The notes under the pieces were generated by a model. It worked only from the letters and a program-made list of their open reading frames with translations. It was not told the origin of the DNA and made no database searches. Shown in pieces: positions 23,840 to 32,384 of a DNA stretch of 32,987 nucleotides; position 1 is the first letter of the stretch, and every line of letters begins with the position of its first letter. This DNA comes from Pseudoalteromonas sp. Z1A8 (GTDB taxonomy: Bacteria > Pseudomonadota > Gammaproteobacteria > Enterobacterales > Alteromonadaceae), in contig NZ_WTLB01000045.1 in NCBI RefSeq assembly GCF_011378855.1, positions 1 through 32,987 of the forward strand, read 5' to 3'. A program made the translations under genes and the position numbers.

Positions 23840-25382
23840 TATGTGGCTGCCCATTATTTGATAAAAGGTGATTTAAAAGCGTGCGATTACTTGGCAGTCC
23901 ATTTAAGCACTGCGCTATTTTTTCGCGATTTTGCTGAAAATAGTAATCCCCAGCACGTGGGTCGTTAAATGTATTTTGTGCAGATACTGTTTGTGTATTA
24001 AAGCCCATGCCATATAAAACGTATTGATAACTGCTTGATGAAAACACTTCTTCGTTTTCAATAAAATCAAAGCGGCTAGGGGGCTGAAATTGCCAAAGCT
24101 TAAGTAAGTTTTGTAGACGCTCGGGCGCGGTATTTAAATTACTAATATCTTGCCAATAGGGAGTGTCGTCGCGTTTGCTTAACACATAGTGTAGTTTTAA
24201 AAACTCAATAACGCGCTGCCAACGAGTGCTAAAACGGTCATTAAAACGTGTTTTAAGCTGGCTCATGTGGGTGCGGTTTTGCGGTAGTTGCTCGCTTATC
24301 ATGCTAATTGAAAGCTCAACCATAGCAAGTGCTGACGCTTCAAGTGGCTCTAAAAAGCCAGCAGACATACCCACGGCAACACAGTTTTTAATCCAAAATT
24401 GTTGCCTGTAACCAGGGCTGAAATTTAATACGCGGTAGTTAAGTTGCTCAGCTTGTTGCTCACTGGTGCTTTTGGCTATGTAGCTTTTTAATGTGTTTGT
24501 TGCGCTTTCATCACTTTGATATTTACTACTAAATACATAACCTGTGCCACGGCGCGTTGGCAGGGCTATATCCCAAATCCAGCCGTTACTTTGCGCTGTA
24601 GATAGCGTAGCAGAGGCAATTGGTTGATCGGTGTGTGCATTAGGTATTTGCGCCGCAACAGCGCTGTTATTAAATAAAATATGATCTTGCGCTATAAACT
24701 CACTATTAAAATGCTCCCCAATTAAACGAGCACGAGAGCCTGAGCAATCTATAAATAAATCACCTGTTATATCGTCATTATTATTTGTTTTTAATGAAGC
24801 AATATAGCCATGTTCGTCGTTAATAACATGGGTTACATCGTCAGTAATATGCGTAACATTTAGATTTTTAACACAGTGATTTTTTAAAAGCTCAGCAAAT
24901 TTACCCGCATCTAAATGATAGCCATAGTTGGTGACCGCTGCATATTCGGGAGTTTGTAATTGTTTTGGTGCAAGTGCTGCTTGGCATACAAAGCTTTGCA
25001 TATTAACAACGTCGGCAAATTTTTGGTTAGGTGCAATACGTTGCCAGCTGGCGTGTAAATTAGTGTGCTCGTAGCCTTGTGGATTCATAAAAGGGTGGTA
25101 GTAGTTTTCTCCCTCGCTGAGGTTACGCCAATTTATAAATTTAGAACCTTGCTTAAATGACGCGTCGCACTGGGTTATAAAATCAATTTCTTTAATGCCA
25201 ATACGTTGTAGCGTGTTACGCATTGACGGCCACGTGCCTTCGCCCACGCCTAGTATAGGCACATTTGCCGACTCGATTAATGTGATACTAAGGCGCGGGT
25301 GTTCAGCGGCTAATAAGCCTGCGCTTAGCCAACCGGCAGTGCCACCACCTAAAACGACTATTTTTGCTATTGATTTGGTCAT
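23832..25382 (-). CDS. Flavin-dependent (tryptophan) halogenase-like protein 1
   Basis: A 516-residue paralog of the next gene. FAD motif GGGTAGW at 12-18, Lys77 in SFKQGSKFINW, and Glu348 in FLEPLEASAL. The WxWxIP motif is altered to WIWDIALP, and PLEST is changed to PLEAS, so its substrate or even its reaction may differ from true halogenases. AGGGTG lies ~8 bases before the ATG. It follows the TonB receptor gene by 102 bases, with a terminator-like hairpin between, and overlaps flavoprotein 2 by 8 bases. The pair is probably made together and may form a heteromer (inference). Confidence 0.83.
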   Translation of the reverse strand: MTKSIAKIVVLGGGTAGWLSAGLLAAEHPRLSITLIESANVPILGVGEGTWPSMRNTLQRIGIKEIDFITQCDASFKQGSKFINWRNLSEGENYYHPFMNPQGYEHTNLHASWQRIAPNQKFADVVNMQSFVCQAALAPKQLQTPEYAAVTNYGYHLDAGKFAELLKNHCVKNLNVTHITDDVTHVINDEHGYIASLKTNNNDDITGDLFIDCSGSRARLIGEHFNSEFIAQDHILFNNSAVAAQIPNAHTDQPIASATLSTAQSNGWIWDIALPTRRGTGYVFSSKYQSDESATNTLKSYIAKSTSEQQAEQLNYRVLNFSPGYRQQFWIKNCVAVGMSAGFLEPLEASALAMVELSISMISEQLPQNRTHMSQLKTRFNDRFSTRWQRVIEFLKLHYVLSKRDDTPYWQDISNLNTAPERLQNLLKLWQFQPPSRFDFIENEEVFSSSSYQYVLYGMGFNTQTVSAQNTFNDPRAGDYYFQQNREKIAQCLNGLPSNRTLLNHLLSNNGQPHND

Positions 25383-25434
25383 GACTTAACACCCTAAAAT
25401 TGATAACAATTAAACTAGCATTAATACTGTTTTA

Positions 25435-25470
25435 AATACAAAAAAGCCGCTAGTAAAAACTAACGGCTTT
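25435..25470 (-). terminator. Terminator after the TonB-dependent receptor gene
   Basis: A 12 bp stem with one mismatch (25443-25454 with 25459-25470) followed, on the leftward strand, by TTTTT-rich sequence. It would lower expression of the two flavoprotein genes relative to the receptor. Read-through or a second promoter in the 102-base gap must supply them. Confidence 0.75.
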
Positions 25471-25484
25471 ACTTTGTATTACCT

Positions 25485-28451
25485 TTAGAAGTTGTAACGC
25501 ATACCAATGTTGTAACGTGCGCCTAGCTGCTGTAGGTTCCATAACTGTGCTGACGTACGGCCATGTTCGCGGCTGTTTTGCTCAGTAATGTTAATGCCTT
25601 CAACAAAAAACGAGAGTTTTTCGCTATAGTTGTACGCAACATTAAAGTCGATTTGATAATATTCTTCAGTAAAGCCTGGCTCGTTAATATAACGCGCTGC
25701 GCTATTTAAAAACTTATCACGCCAGTTGTAAGCAATACGTGCTTGAAAATCGTCGTTTTCGTACATTGCTATAAAGTTAGCTGTATCGCTTAGACCCACT
25801 AGTGCAAATTGTGTAGTAGTAGGGTCAGCGTTTACATCGAAGTCTATGTCGCCATTAACAGTGGTGTAGTTTGCTTGCACACCAAAGCCGCTTTCACCAA
25901 AAAAGTGCTGAAAGGCAACTTCAAAACCATCAATAGTGGCATTTTTATTGTTTGTAGGTACTTGTGCTGTAAATTCTAGTAATGGGTCATCACCATTTGC
26001 AATTACATCGTAAGCGGCTTCAAACTCTTCGTAGGTCATTGAGTCAAAATCAACGTTGTTTTCTGTTGCTGCAACCATTTGAAATAAGTTTGAATCGGTT
26101 ACTGCAAGTCCGCGAGATTCTAGCTCAGCAATGGCAGCTTGTGCGCGAGGGCCCGCTGTTGCATCGCGTAATCCGTAGTAGTTTTGCGTCATTGGCGTTA
26201 AACCAATAAAGTTTTCGATGTCTTTCGTGTAGTAACCTACCGACACATAGCTTGTTTCTGCAAAGTACCATTCAGCCGATACATCAATATTATCTGATTC
26301 AAGTGGCACTAAACCAGGGTTACCTGTTGATGCTGTTGCCTGTGACGAACCAGCGAGCAGAGTCGGACCACTTGGTACACCCACGGTTGCTGCAGAGCTT
26401 AAGTTATCGTAAGTTGGGCGTGCAATAGTGGTGCTATAAGAAAAACGTGCTTTTACGTTTTCAATTACTTCTATGTCAAAGTCAAAGCTTGGTAAAAAGT
26501 GATCGTAGCTAGATTTAAGCGAAAAATCTTCTTTGTCAGAACCAAAACGTACATTGAAGTCGTTATTGCCTTCCCACGCTACGGCGTTAGGTAAATCGAT
26601 ATTAGCCGTTGAGGTAATGTCGGTAGACTCTTGGCGTGCGCCAATTACGATGTTGTATGGCATATCGCCAATGTAACCGTTGTAAGTAAATTGCACGAAC
26701 GCTGCTGTTATATCTTCTTCAATGGTGCGGTTAGTTGCAAATGCGCCATCGGCTGCAAAATTAAAGCCGTATTCTTCACCTGCCCAGTAGCCAATTTGCG
26801 ATGCGCTGCCTGTGAATCCTTGGTTATACGAACCTGATGTATCGTAGTCGTCAAATTCGGCTAAAAAGTTTGTTGGATTTAGGTAGCCATCAGGTAGTTC
26901 GCCTGGGTTTTCGATACCCCAGTTACCCATTGTATTACGTGTAAGAGATTGTAGTGAATGGCTTTCCATAGAGCGAGACTCTATGCCAAAGTCAATTGCC
27001 CCGTTTTCAATTTCGTATTTACCATGCAATCTAAATTCTGTTACTTCAGACTCTTGGCGAGCAAAGTTAGAATCTAAAATAGACGTTCCCACATCAGAGG
27101 CATCTAACGTGTTATTACAATTTAAATTGTCTCGGAGGCAATCATTAAAGTCGATACTCATTGATGGAAGCTCGCGGCTAAAATCAACTTCTTGTGCGTT
27201 AACTACGTTTGCGCCTAAGCCTGCGTTTACCCAGCTGCCGTAAGCTGCATCTGGTTTACTAGTTGCTTTTGAATTGTGCGCATCAAACATAAAGCTCAAT
27301 TCTGAATTGAAATAGTACTCAACGTTTAAGCCAATAGAGTCGTTTTGGTTAACTTGGTTTAGCTCTTGAAACGCTAAACCTAAATCGCGTGTTTGCTGAT
27401 CGCGACGTTCTTCTTGGTAGTAAATAGGAGTTTTTACTGTGTTATCGTCAAACGTTAGTGCGCTTTTGTAATTATCCATCCATATTGATTGCTCAGCACG
27501 GGCTTCGAATAAGTCTTGCTTAGAATAGGTGTAATCAAGCGTGACTGTTAAATCGTCAATTGGGCTATACTGCAGCGTTAATTGCGCGTTTGTTCGAGTA
27601 CGTTCACTGTCGGCAATGGTGTAGCGCAAATCTGATGGCATTGAATAAAGCTGGCCAACAGCGGGTGCATTAGTTAAAACAATATCGTCTGCAGCTTGTG
27701 GAATTGTGCCGTCAAAAGCAGATGTATTCCATTGATTTACAAACGCACCGGTAGATGAACTATCACGTTGCTGCATACTTGCTGTAAGTGAGGCGCCAAA
27801 TTTAGCTTCGCTGTCGGTCCAGCTAATTAAGCCCGAAAGCTCAGGTGTTATGTCATCACCAACGCGGTTTGTTGAGTCGTGTAATGCTTTTACGCCAATG
27901 CTTGAAACAAAGCCTGGGTTATCAAGTGGGCGAGCCGTATTAATATTAATTGTTGCGCCAATACCACCAGATGCAATGCTTGCTTTACCTGTTTTATATA
28001 CTTCAACCGACTTAACGCTATCAGACGCTAAGTTTGCAAAGTCAAAAGCACGAGAGCTTGGTGTACCACCGCCTGCAGGCAAAGAAGCCGCCGGCATAGT
28101 ACGTCCGTTTAGGGTTACCATATTGTAGTCGGGGCCAAAACCACGAACAGTCACTTTAGAGCCTTCGCCGTTTGAACGATCAATCGACACACCCGTAATA
28201 CGCTGTAGTGACTCGGCTAAGTTGGTATCGGGGAATTTACCAATATCTTCAGCTGATATAGCATCTACAACGCCTGCGGCGTCGCGCTTTAATCGAGTTG
28301 ACTCTTTAATACTGCTCTTAAAACCAGTAACTTGAATTACTTCAACATCGGTATTTGCTTCTTGTGCATATACCGGTAAAGAGATTGATGCGCCTAAAAT
28401 CAGAGATAGGCTGGTCGCTATCTTTGTTTTTCTTACAATATGGTTGGACAT
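25485..28451 (-). CDS. TonB-dependent outer-membrane receptor for glucan oligosaccharides
   Basis: A 988-residue precursor. Signal peptide 1-29 (ending PVYA), possible TonB box near EVIQVTGF (~36-43), plug domain ~50-170 (VVDAISAEDIGKFPDTNLAESLQRITGVSIDR and the TVRGFGPDYNMVTLNGR segment), then a beta-barrel ending in Phe (GMRYNF). Length is that of the large carbohydrate-type receptors of Alteromonadales. It is expected to import oligosaccharides across the outer membrane with TonB/ExbBD energy; beta-glucan is inferred from the operators it shares with the GH1/GH3 genes. GAGGG lies ~7 bases before the start. The promoter has a TTGACA box (28528-28523, leftward) beside an operator. Confidence 0.9.
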   Translation of the reverse strand: MSNHIVRKTKIATSLSLILGASISLPVYAQEANTDVEVIQVTGFKSSIKESTRLKRDAAGVVDAISAEDIGKFPDTNLAESLQRITGVSIDRSNGEGSKVTVRGFGPDYNMVTLNGRTMPAASLPAGGGTPSSRAFDFANLASDSVKSVEVYKTGKASIASGGIGATININTARPLDNPGFVSSIGVKALHDSTNRVGDDITPELSGLISWTDSEAKFGASLTASMQQRDSSSTGAFVNQWNTSAFDGTIPQAADDIVLTNAPAVGQLYSMPSDLRYTIADSERTRTNAQLTLQYSPIDDLTVTLDYTYSKQDLFEARAEQSIWMDNYKSALTFDDNTVKTPIYYQEERRDQQTRDLGLAFQELNQVNQNDSIGLNVEYYFNSELSFMFDAHNSKATSKPDAAYGSWVNAGLGANVVNAQEVDFSRELPSMSIDFNDCLRDNLNCNNTLDASDVGTSILDSNFARQESEVTEFRLHGKYEIENGAIDFGIESRSMESHSLQSLTRNTMGNWGIENPGELPDGYLNPTNFLAEFDDYDTSGSYNQGFTGSASQIGYWAGEEYGFNFAADGAFATNRTIEEDITAAFVQFTYNGYIGDMPYNIVIGARQESTDITSTANIDLPNAVAWEGNNDFNVRFGSDKEDFSLKSSYDHFLPSFDFDIEVIENVKARFSYSTTIARPTYDNLSSAATVGVPSGPTLLAGSSQATASTGNPGLVPLESDNIDVSAEWYFAETSYVSVGYYTKDIENFIGLTPMTQNYYGLRDATAGPRAQAAIAELESRGLAVTDSNLFQMVAATENNVDFDSMTYEEFEAAYDVIANGDDPLLEFTAQVPTNNKNATIDGFEVAFQHFFGESGFGVQANYTTVNGDIDFDVNADPTTTQFALVGLSDTANFIAMYENDDFQARIAYNWRDKFLNSAARYINEPGFTEEYYQIDFNVAYNYSEKLSFFVEGINITEQNSREHGRTSAQLWNLQQLGARYNIGMRYNF

Positions 28452-28483
28452 TCGGTTTCCCTCGCACTTTTATCATTATTATT

Positions 28484-28503
28484 AACAGCTGTATGGAGCT
28501 GTT
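28484..28503 (-). other. Hairpin in the 5' leader of the receptor mRNA
   Basis: AACAGCT and AGCTGTT pair across a 6-base loop, about 33 bases upstream of the receptor start. It could stabilise the mRNA 5' end. No riboswitch is recognised. Confidence 0.45.
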
Positions 28504-28533
28504 ATTGTGTAATTATAAACATTGTCAAATGTA

Positions 28534-28547
28534 TGGAAGCGCTTCCA
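28534..28547. promoter_or_regulatory. LacI-type operator, site 3 (receptor promoter)
   Basis: TGGAAGCGCTTCCA, extended to the 18-base palindrome TATGGAAGCGCTTCCATA (28532-28549). It ends 5 bases before the leftward TTGACA box at 28528-28523, so bound repressor would touch RNA polymerase. It is identical to site 1. Confidence 0.85.
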
Positions 28548-28549
28548 TA

Positions 28550-28571
28550 AAAGCTCATTTAACTGAGCTTT
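28550..28571. promoter_or_regulatory. Third palindrome between two operators
   Basis: AAAGCTCA and TGAGCTTT (28550-28557 with 28564-28571) form a perfect inverted repeat that exactly fills the space between operator sites 3 and 4. It may be another regulator's site or a spacer of no function. Confidence 0.5.
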
Positions 28572-28572
28572 G

Positions 28573-28586
28573 TGGAAGCGCTTCCA
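28573..28586. promoter_or_regulatory. LacI-type operator, site 4 (receptor promoter)
   Basis: TGGAAGCGCTTCCA again, centre 39 bases from site 3. It lies 122 bases before the receptor start and 349 bases before the divergent metallo-beta-lactamase-fold gene, which it could also affect. Confidence 0.83.
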
Positions 28587-28934
28587 GAAATGCTAGTTTA
28601 AATTTTAAATAGGGTCAACTATTGTTTTAATAAAATGAGACTAAATTGTTTTTAAAATGTATGCTTTTTAAATTTAATTTTATTTAAATTATAAATTACA
28701 GGTGGTTATAAAAAACCGTTTTAAATAGTTGTGTAACAACATTTTATTATAAGAAAACTGGTTATTGATTCATTTAGTTATTTAAACACTTTAATAAGGT
28801 GTTTAAATCAGCTTTTAGTAAGGGCTAAAATTAATAAGTAGGCCGTTGGTCACTCAACTAGGACAAAACTTAAATTACTTATTACACTCAGCCATAGACT
28901 CAACTTAAAACACTATTTATAGGTATTAATAATT
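28587..28934. other. AT-rich intergenic region upstream of the MBL-fold gene
   Basis: Very AT-rich. It holds one perfect 10 bp inverted repeat, ATTTAAACAC with GTGTTTAAAT (28780-28789 and 28799-28808), 127 bases before the next start codon. That could be a regulator site or a weak hairpin. No gene or terminator was recognised. Confidence 0.45.
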
Positions 28935-29843
28935 ATGAGCAATGTAAAACAAGGATTAGCTGCAACCGCTTTAATTATGGCGTCGTTTAGTAGTATTGGC
29001 GCGCAGCAATGTAGTGATGTAAGTTTGCAAATTTTAGGCTCGGGCGGCCCTGAGCTTAACGATGGTCGCGCATCAACAAGTTACCTTATTTGGCACGAAA
29101 ATAAAGCCAGAGTGTTAGTTGACGTAGGCTCTGGTGCCAGTATTGGGTTTGATAAAGCAGGTGCAAAATTTAGTGATGTTGATGCCATTTTATTAAGCCA
29201 TTTACACACTGATCATGCTGGCGATTTACCTAGTTTTATAAAAGGCAGTTACTTTACATCACGCGATAAAACACTTGCGATATTTGGCCCCCAGGGCAAC
29301 CGTGTAATGGCTTCTACTAACAAATATGCACAAGCGTTACTAGGTAAGCAGGGCGCATTTAGATACTTAAGTGATTACGTAGAAGGTAATGAAAACTACA
29401 AATTAGATATTCGTTCTGTTGCATCAACAAAACAAAATGAATTTAAACAATCACTACAAAGTGATTTGGCTGTTAATGCAATGACAGTTAACCATGGACC
29501 TATTCCGGCTTTAGCGTGGAAAGTGAGTATAGCAGGATGCGAACTTGTGTTTGCAGGCGACATGACCGACAAGTTCGGCACATTTACTGACTTTGCTAAA
29601 AATGCCGATGTAGTGGTTATGCACAACGCAATTGATGAAAACGCATCAGACGGGGCTAAAAATTTACACATTACCCCAAGTCAAATCACTAAGGTACTAA
29701 TTGAGGCTGCACCTAAAACGGCGGTTCTATCTCATTTTATGAATCGGTCATTAAAAAATCAGCAATTGTTTAAAAAATCGTTAATTAAATCACTAAAAAG
29801 TAACGTAGTTTTTGCAGAAGATGGTTTAAAAATAAACTTATAA
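28935..29843 (+). CDS. Exported metallo-beta-lactamase-fold hydrolase
   Basis: A 302-residue precursor with a signal peptide (1-23, ending IGA). LLSHLHTDHAGD supplies the metal ligands His89, His91, Asp93 and His94; VNHGPIPALAW, FAGDMTD and LSHFM supply the later metal-binding motifs. Overall it resembles the RNase Z/arylsulfatase-like branch of the superfamily rather than beta-lactamases, and such exported relatives have uncharacterised or esterase-type substrates. Zn-dependent hydrolysis is likely; the substrate is unknown. It runs away from the receptor gene and is followed after 64 bases by a lipoprotein gene. Confidence 0.82.
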   Translation: MSNVKQGLAATALIMASFSSIGAQQCSDVSLQILGSGGPELNDGRASTSYLIWHENKARVLVDVGSGASIGFDKAGAKFSDVDAILLSHLHTDHAGDLPSFIKGSYFTSRDKTLAIFGPQGNRVMASTNKYAQALLGKQGAFRYLSDYVEGNENYKLDIRSVASTKQNEFKQSLQSDLAVNAMTVNHGPIPALAWKVSIAGCELVFAGDMTDKFGTFTDFAKNADVVVMHNAIDENASDGAKNLHITPSQITKVLIEAAPKTAVLSHFMNRSLKNQQLFKKSLIKSLKSNVVFAEDGLKINL

Positions 29844-29907
29844 AGTATTGCGCATAAGAGTGTTGCGGGTCGCTAGTTTTATCGCTATTTTAAAGGCTCT
29901 CTCATAG

Positions 29908-30579
29908 ATGGATTTTATTATGCGCATTAAATTTTTAGCGAGCTTTTATTCTTTCTTCTTGTTTGCACTGTTTGGTTGTGACGACCAAAGTATGGCAATG
30001 CAAGATAGCCCTCAGCTAAATAATAATGTAAGTAACTTACCCTCTGATCTCAAAGTAAACACGCCTTCAGCAGCTCAAACAAACGAACCCGCTTTAGTGG
30101 TCGGTATGCTGGCAACACATTGTAAAAGTAATGAAGCAGCCTACATTAACGCAAAAATGCATAAAGTTGTGCGTAACCCAGATGAAAGTACAGCCTACAA
30201 GTTAGAACCTACCGATAAAGTGCTTTCTATTTGTGTTGCAAAAGATGACTCATCACTTAGTTATCGATTTGGTCGAATTAATGACATAGGGCTTGAAAAA
30301 GAAGCCACTCCAGATGCACCATTTGGTAGTTACTACAGGCAAGTAGGGCGTATTGGCGAGAGTATTTTATTTTTTAGTAACGGCGAATATCATTACTACA
30401 TTATTAACTCAGGCGGTATGGGCAGTGGTGTAACCGTTAATGTTTATAAAAACGATACATTAATTTCTGAGTTGTTTTCGGGTAATGATCCTTATGATGA
30501 TTTTGTTATAGCAACCGATTTAAACTTCCCTAAAAAATTGGTGAGCGAAAAACAGCCATTTAACAAGCAAATGCAGTAA
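29908..30579 (+). CDS. Lipoprotein of unknown function
   Basis: A 223-residue precursor. The N-terminus is hydrophobic with lipobox LFGC (Cys24), so it is a lipoprotein. The mature part starts with a Ser/Asn/Gln-rich linker (~25-60), then a compact domain with two cysteines (THCKSN and SICVAK) and beta-strand-like segments (YRFGRIND, SILFFSNGEYHYYIINSGG). No family recognised. An in-frame ATG at 29920 is an alternative start. It is followed 3 bases later by the Crp-like gene, so the two are transcribed and probably translated together. Confidence 0.65.
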   Translation: MDFIMRIKFLASFYSFFLFALFGCDDQSMAMQDSPQLNNNVSNLPSDLKVNTPSAAQTNEPALVVGMLATHCKSNEAAYINAKMHKVVRNPDESTAYKLEPTDKVLSICVAKDDSSLSYRFGRINDIGLEKEATPDAPFGSYYRQVGRIGESILFFSNGEYHYYIINSGGMGSGVTVNVYKNDTLISELFSGNDPYDDFVIATDLNFPKKLVSEKQPFNKQMQ

Positions 30580-30582
30580 ATA

Positions 30583-31257
30583 ATGACTCCACAGCAGCAA
30601 AACGTTATAGAGCAAGGGCACTGGTTTAAAAATCGTAGCCCTTATTTAAAAAGCTTTTTATTAACGCAGGGTAAAATACTCTCGCTTAAAGCTCAGCAAT
30701 CGTTATTTTTGCGAGGTGATAAGCACGATGGCATTTATGCAGTGCTTAACGGAGTAGTGCGTATTAGTGGCGTAAGTAACGAAGGCAAAGAAGCTGTACT
30801 CAGTTTTATTGATTCGTCACTGTGGTTTGGTGAAGTAACCTTGTTTGATGGTGGCCTGCGTACTCATGACGTATATGCACAAACTGATGTTGTGCTTTTT
30901 TACGTGCCCCAACGCGAGCTTGAACAGCTATTAAACGAACAGCCACAATATTGGCAAGAGTTTGGTTTATTGCTGGCACAAAAGTTACGGCTAATGTTTA
31001 CCTCAATGGAAGATCACGCATTACTAAGTGCTGAGCAAAAAGTATGCAATCGACTTTTAATGCTTAGCGAACATACAGAGCACTTAACACCGCTTGTTTT
31101 ATCTCAGCAGCAACTTGCTGATATGACCTACCTAACGCGCCAAACTATTAATCAAATACTGCAACAGCTTGTTAGCCTACAAGCCATTAGTTTGGGGTAT
31201 CAACGCATAACTGTTTTAGATAAACAAAAGTTACAGGCGCGTGCTACACAGGCTTAA
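30583..31257 (+). CDS. Crp/Fnr-family transcriptional regulator
   Basis: A 224-residue protein: N-terminal cyclic-nucleotide-binding-like barrel (~25-125, with GDKHDGIYAVLNGVVRIS and the FGEVTLFDGGLRTHDVYA segment at 82-99), a dimer helix (~125-145), and a C-terminal winged helix with recognition region LSQQQLADMTYLTRQTINQIL at 173-193 (residues split here for display by family pattern). The usual cAMP-contact Arg-Ser/Thr pair is represented by Arg93-Thr94, but the flanking residues differ from Crp, so the ligand is uncertain. There are no Fnr-type cysteine clusters. It is tightly linked to the lipoprotein gene, which it may regulate. Confidence 0.85.
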   Translation: MTPQQQNVIEQGHWFKNRSPYLKSFLLTQGKILSLKAQQSLFLRGDKHDGIYAVLNGVVRISGVSNEGKEAVLSFIDSSLWFGEVTLFDGGLRTHDVYAQTDVVLFYVPQRELEQLLNEQPQYWQEFGLLLAQKLRLMFTSMEDHALLSAEQKVCNRLLMLSEHTEHLTPLVLSQQQLADMTYLTRQTINQILQQLVSLQAISLGYQRITVLDKQKLQARATQA

Positions 31258-31329
31258 ATAGAGGCTGTTTTTATTTAGTTGGAACCAAAATTGCTACAGA
31301 TAATGTAACGCAACAATGGATTTGAGCTA

Positions 31330-31737
31330 ATGACTACAATAACCTTTAAAAATCAATATAGTAATTATAACTCTCCTGCGGTAAATAAAGCGGCAGGTTC
31401 AAGCGAAGTTGCGGCAACTAATACCCTCCCTAACGAAAAAACAAATGATGTTAAAGGCATTACCTCAGCCCCTAAAGAACCAACGTTTTTAGAAAGTGCT
31501 CAAGAAGCGTTGGTTTATCAGCGCTTAGGTGTAAACAAAAACAAAATAGACGAGCTAAAAGCGACAATAGAAGAGCTCATTAAAGAACAGCAAAGTGAGG
31601 GCGCAGACCCTAGCGCAATTGCTGATAAAATAGAGGAACTTCAAAAAATGCTTGAGCAAGAGTATCAAAAAGGGCGCGAGCGAACGGATATGAAAGGTGA
31701 GCATGAGCCGGGTAAAATAATTTCTGCATTCGTTTAA
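31330..31737 (+). CDS. Unknown 135-residue protein with coiled coil
   Basis: The first ~60 residues are polar and probably disordered. Residues ~64-110 form a Glu/Lys-rich amphipathic helix pair (NKIDELKATIEELIKEQQ and IADKIEELQKMLEQEYQ). The C-terminus is charged. There is no signal peptide or membrane helix, so it is cytoplasmic. No family recognised. It lies alone between the Crp-like gene and the Mpo1-like gene; no clear terminator separates them. Confidence 0.6.
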   Translation: MTTITFKNQYSNYNSPAVNKAAGSSEVAATNTLPNEKTNDVKGITSAPKEPTFLESAQEALVYQRLGVNKNKIDELKATIEELIKEQQSEGADPSAIADKIEELQKMLEQEYQKGRERTDMKGEHEPGKIISAFV

Positions 31738-31821
31738 TTTACAAAATGTCGGATACCTGACATTGTTGTTGTGTCTACTTTTGCTAAAGTAAGTTTTATA
31801 TATAAAAATAAAGGCAAAACA

Positions 31822-32325
31822 ATGAAAACACTTCAACAGCAACTTGGTAAATATGGTTTGTATCATCGTTCTAAGCGCAATGTACTAACGCACTTTTTTG
31901 GTATTCCGCTCATTGTATTTGCAGCGTTGTGTTTACTTGCGCGTATTCAAATACCCCTTGGTAGCGTAGTAATTGATGGCGCACAACTTTTTGTATTAGC
32001 GTCGGTTGTTTATTATTTTATGCTGAGCTTTTCGCTTGGCTTTATTATGGCCGTAATATTCACTTTGCTCCTTGTTGCTGCTCAGCCCATTGCAGCAATG
32101 GCATTTTGGCCTTGGTTGAGTATTGGCGTAGGTGTGTTTGTATTTGGCTGGGTGTTACAGTTTATTGGGCACTATTACGAAGGTAAAAAACCGGCGTTTG
32201 TAGATGACCTAATTGGCTTAATTATTGGCCCTTTGTACGTAACTGTTGAGCTACTATTTTTAATGGGCTTTTACAAAACATTAGAAGATGAAATAAACGC
32301 AATAGCAGGCTCTACAAAGGCGTAA
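31822..32325 (+). CDS. Mpo1/DUF962-like membrane protein
   Basis: A 167-residue protein with about four membrane helices. YHRSKRNVLTHFFGIPL with His15 and His24, and QFIGHYYEGKKPAF, are the signature motifs of the Mpo1-like (DUF962, YGL010w) family. The yeast member is an Fe(II)-dependent dioxygenase in alpha-oxidation of 2-hydroxy fatty acids, and the His residues are its metal ligands. A lipid-oxidation role here is by analogy. Start chosen at 31822, which has AAGG 7 bases upstream; an in-frame ATG at 31771 would add 17 residues without family similarity. Confidence 0.82.
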   Translation: MKTLQQQLGKYGLYHRSKRNVLTHFFGIPLIVFAALCLLARIQIPLGSVVIDGAQLFVLASVVYYFMLSFSLGFIMAVIFTLLLVAAQPIAAMAFWPWLSIGVGVFVFGWVLQFIGHYYEGKKPAFVDDLIGLIIGPLYVTVELLFLMGFYKTLEDEINAIAGSTKA

Positions 32326-32384
32326 AATACTTTACTAAGTACCTTAATAAAACTTAATAAATAACAATAAAAGGCAGATAACGC

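Noticed and set aside
22352..23854. Start of flavoprotein 2 at 23854
   Set aside because: It gives a 23-base overlap and a less usual N-terminus; the ATG at 23839 in the ATGACTAA overlap is favoured, though not proven.
22352..25382. Naming the flavoproteins tryptophan 7-halogenases or placing them in an antibiotic gene cluster
   Set aside because: No peptide synthetase, polyketide or indole-pathway gene is present, and the neighbours and operators point to sugar uptake. Regioselectivity cannot be read from motifs.
28484..28586. Riboswitch in the receptor leader
   Set aside because: The pairings are simple palindromes explained by operators and a short hairpin; no known aptamer pattern is visible.
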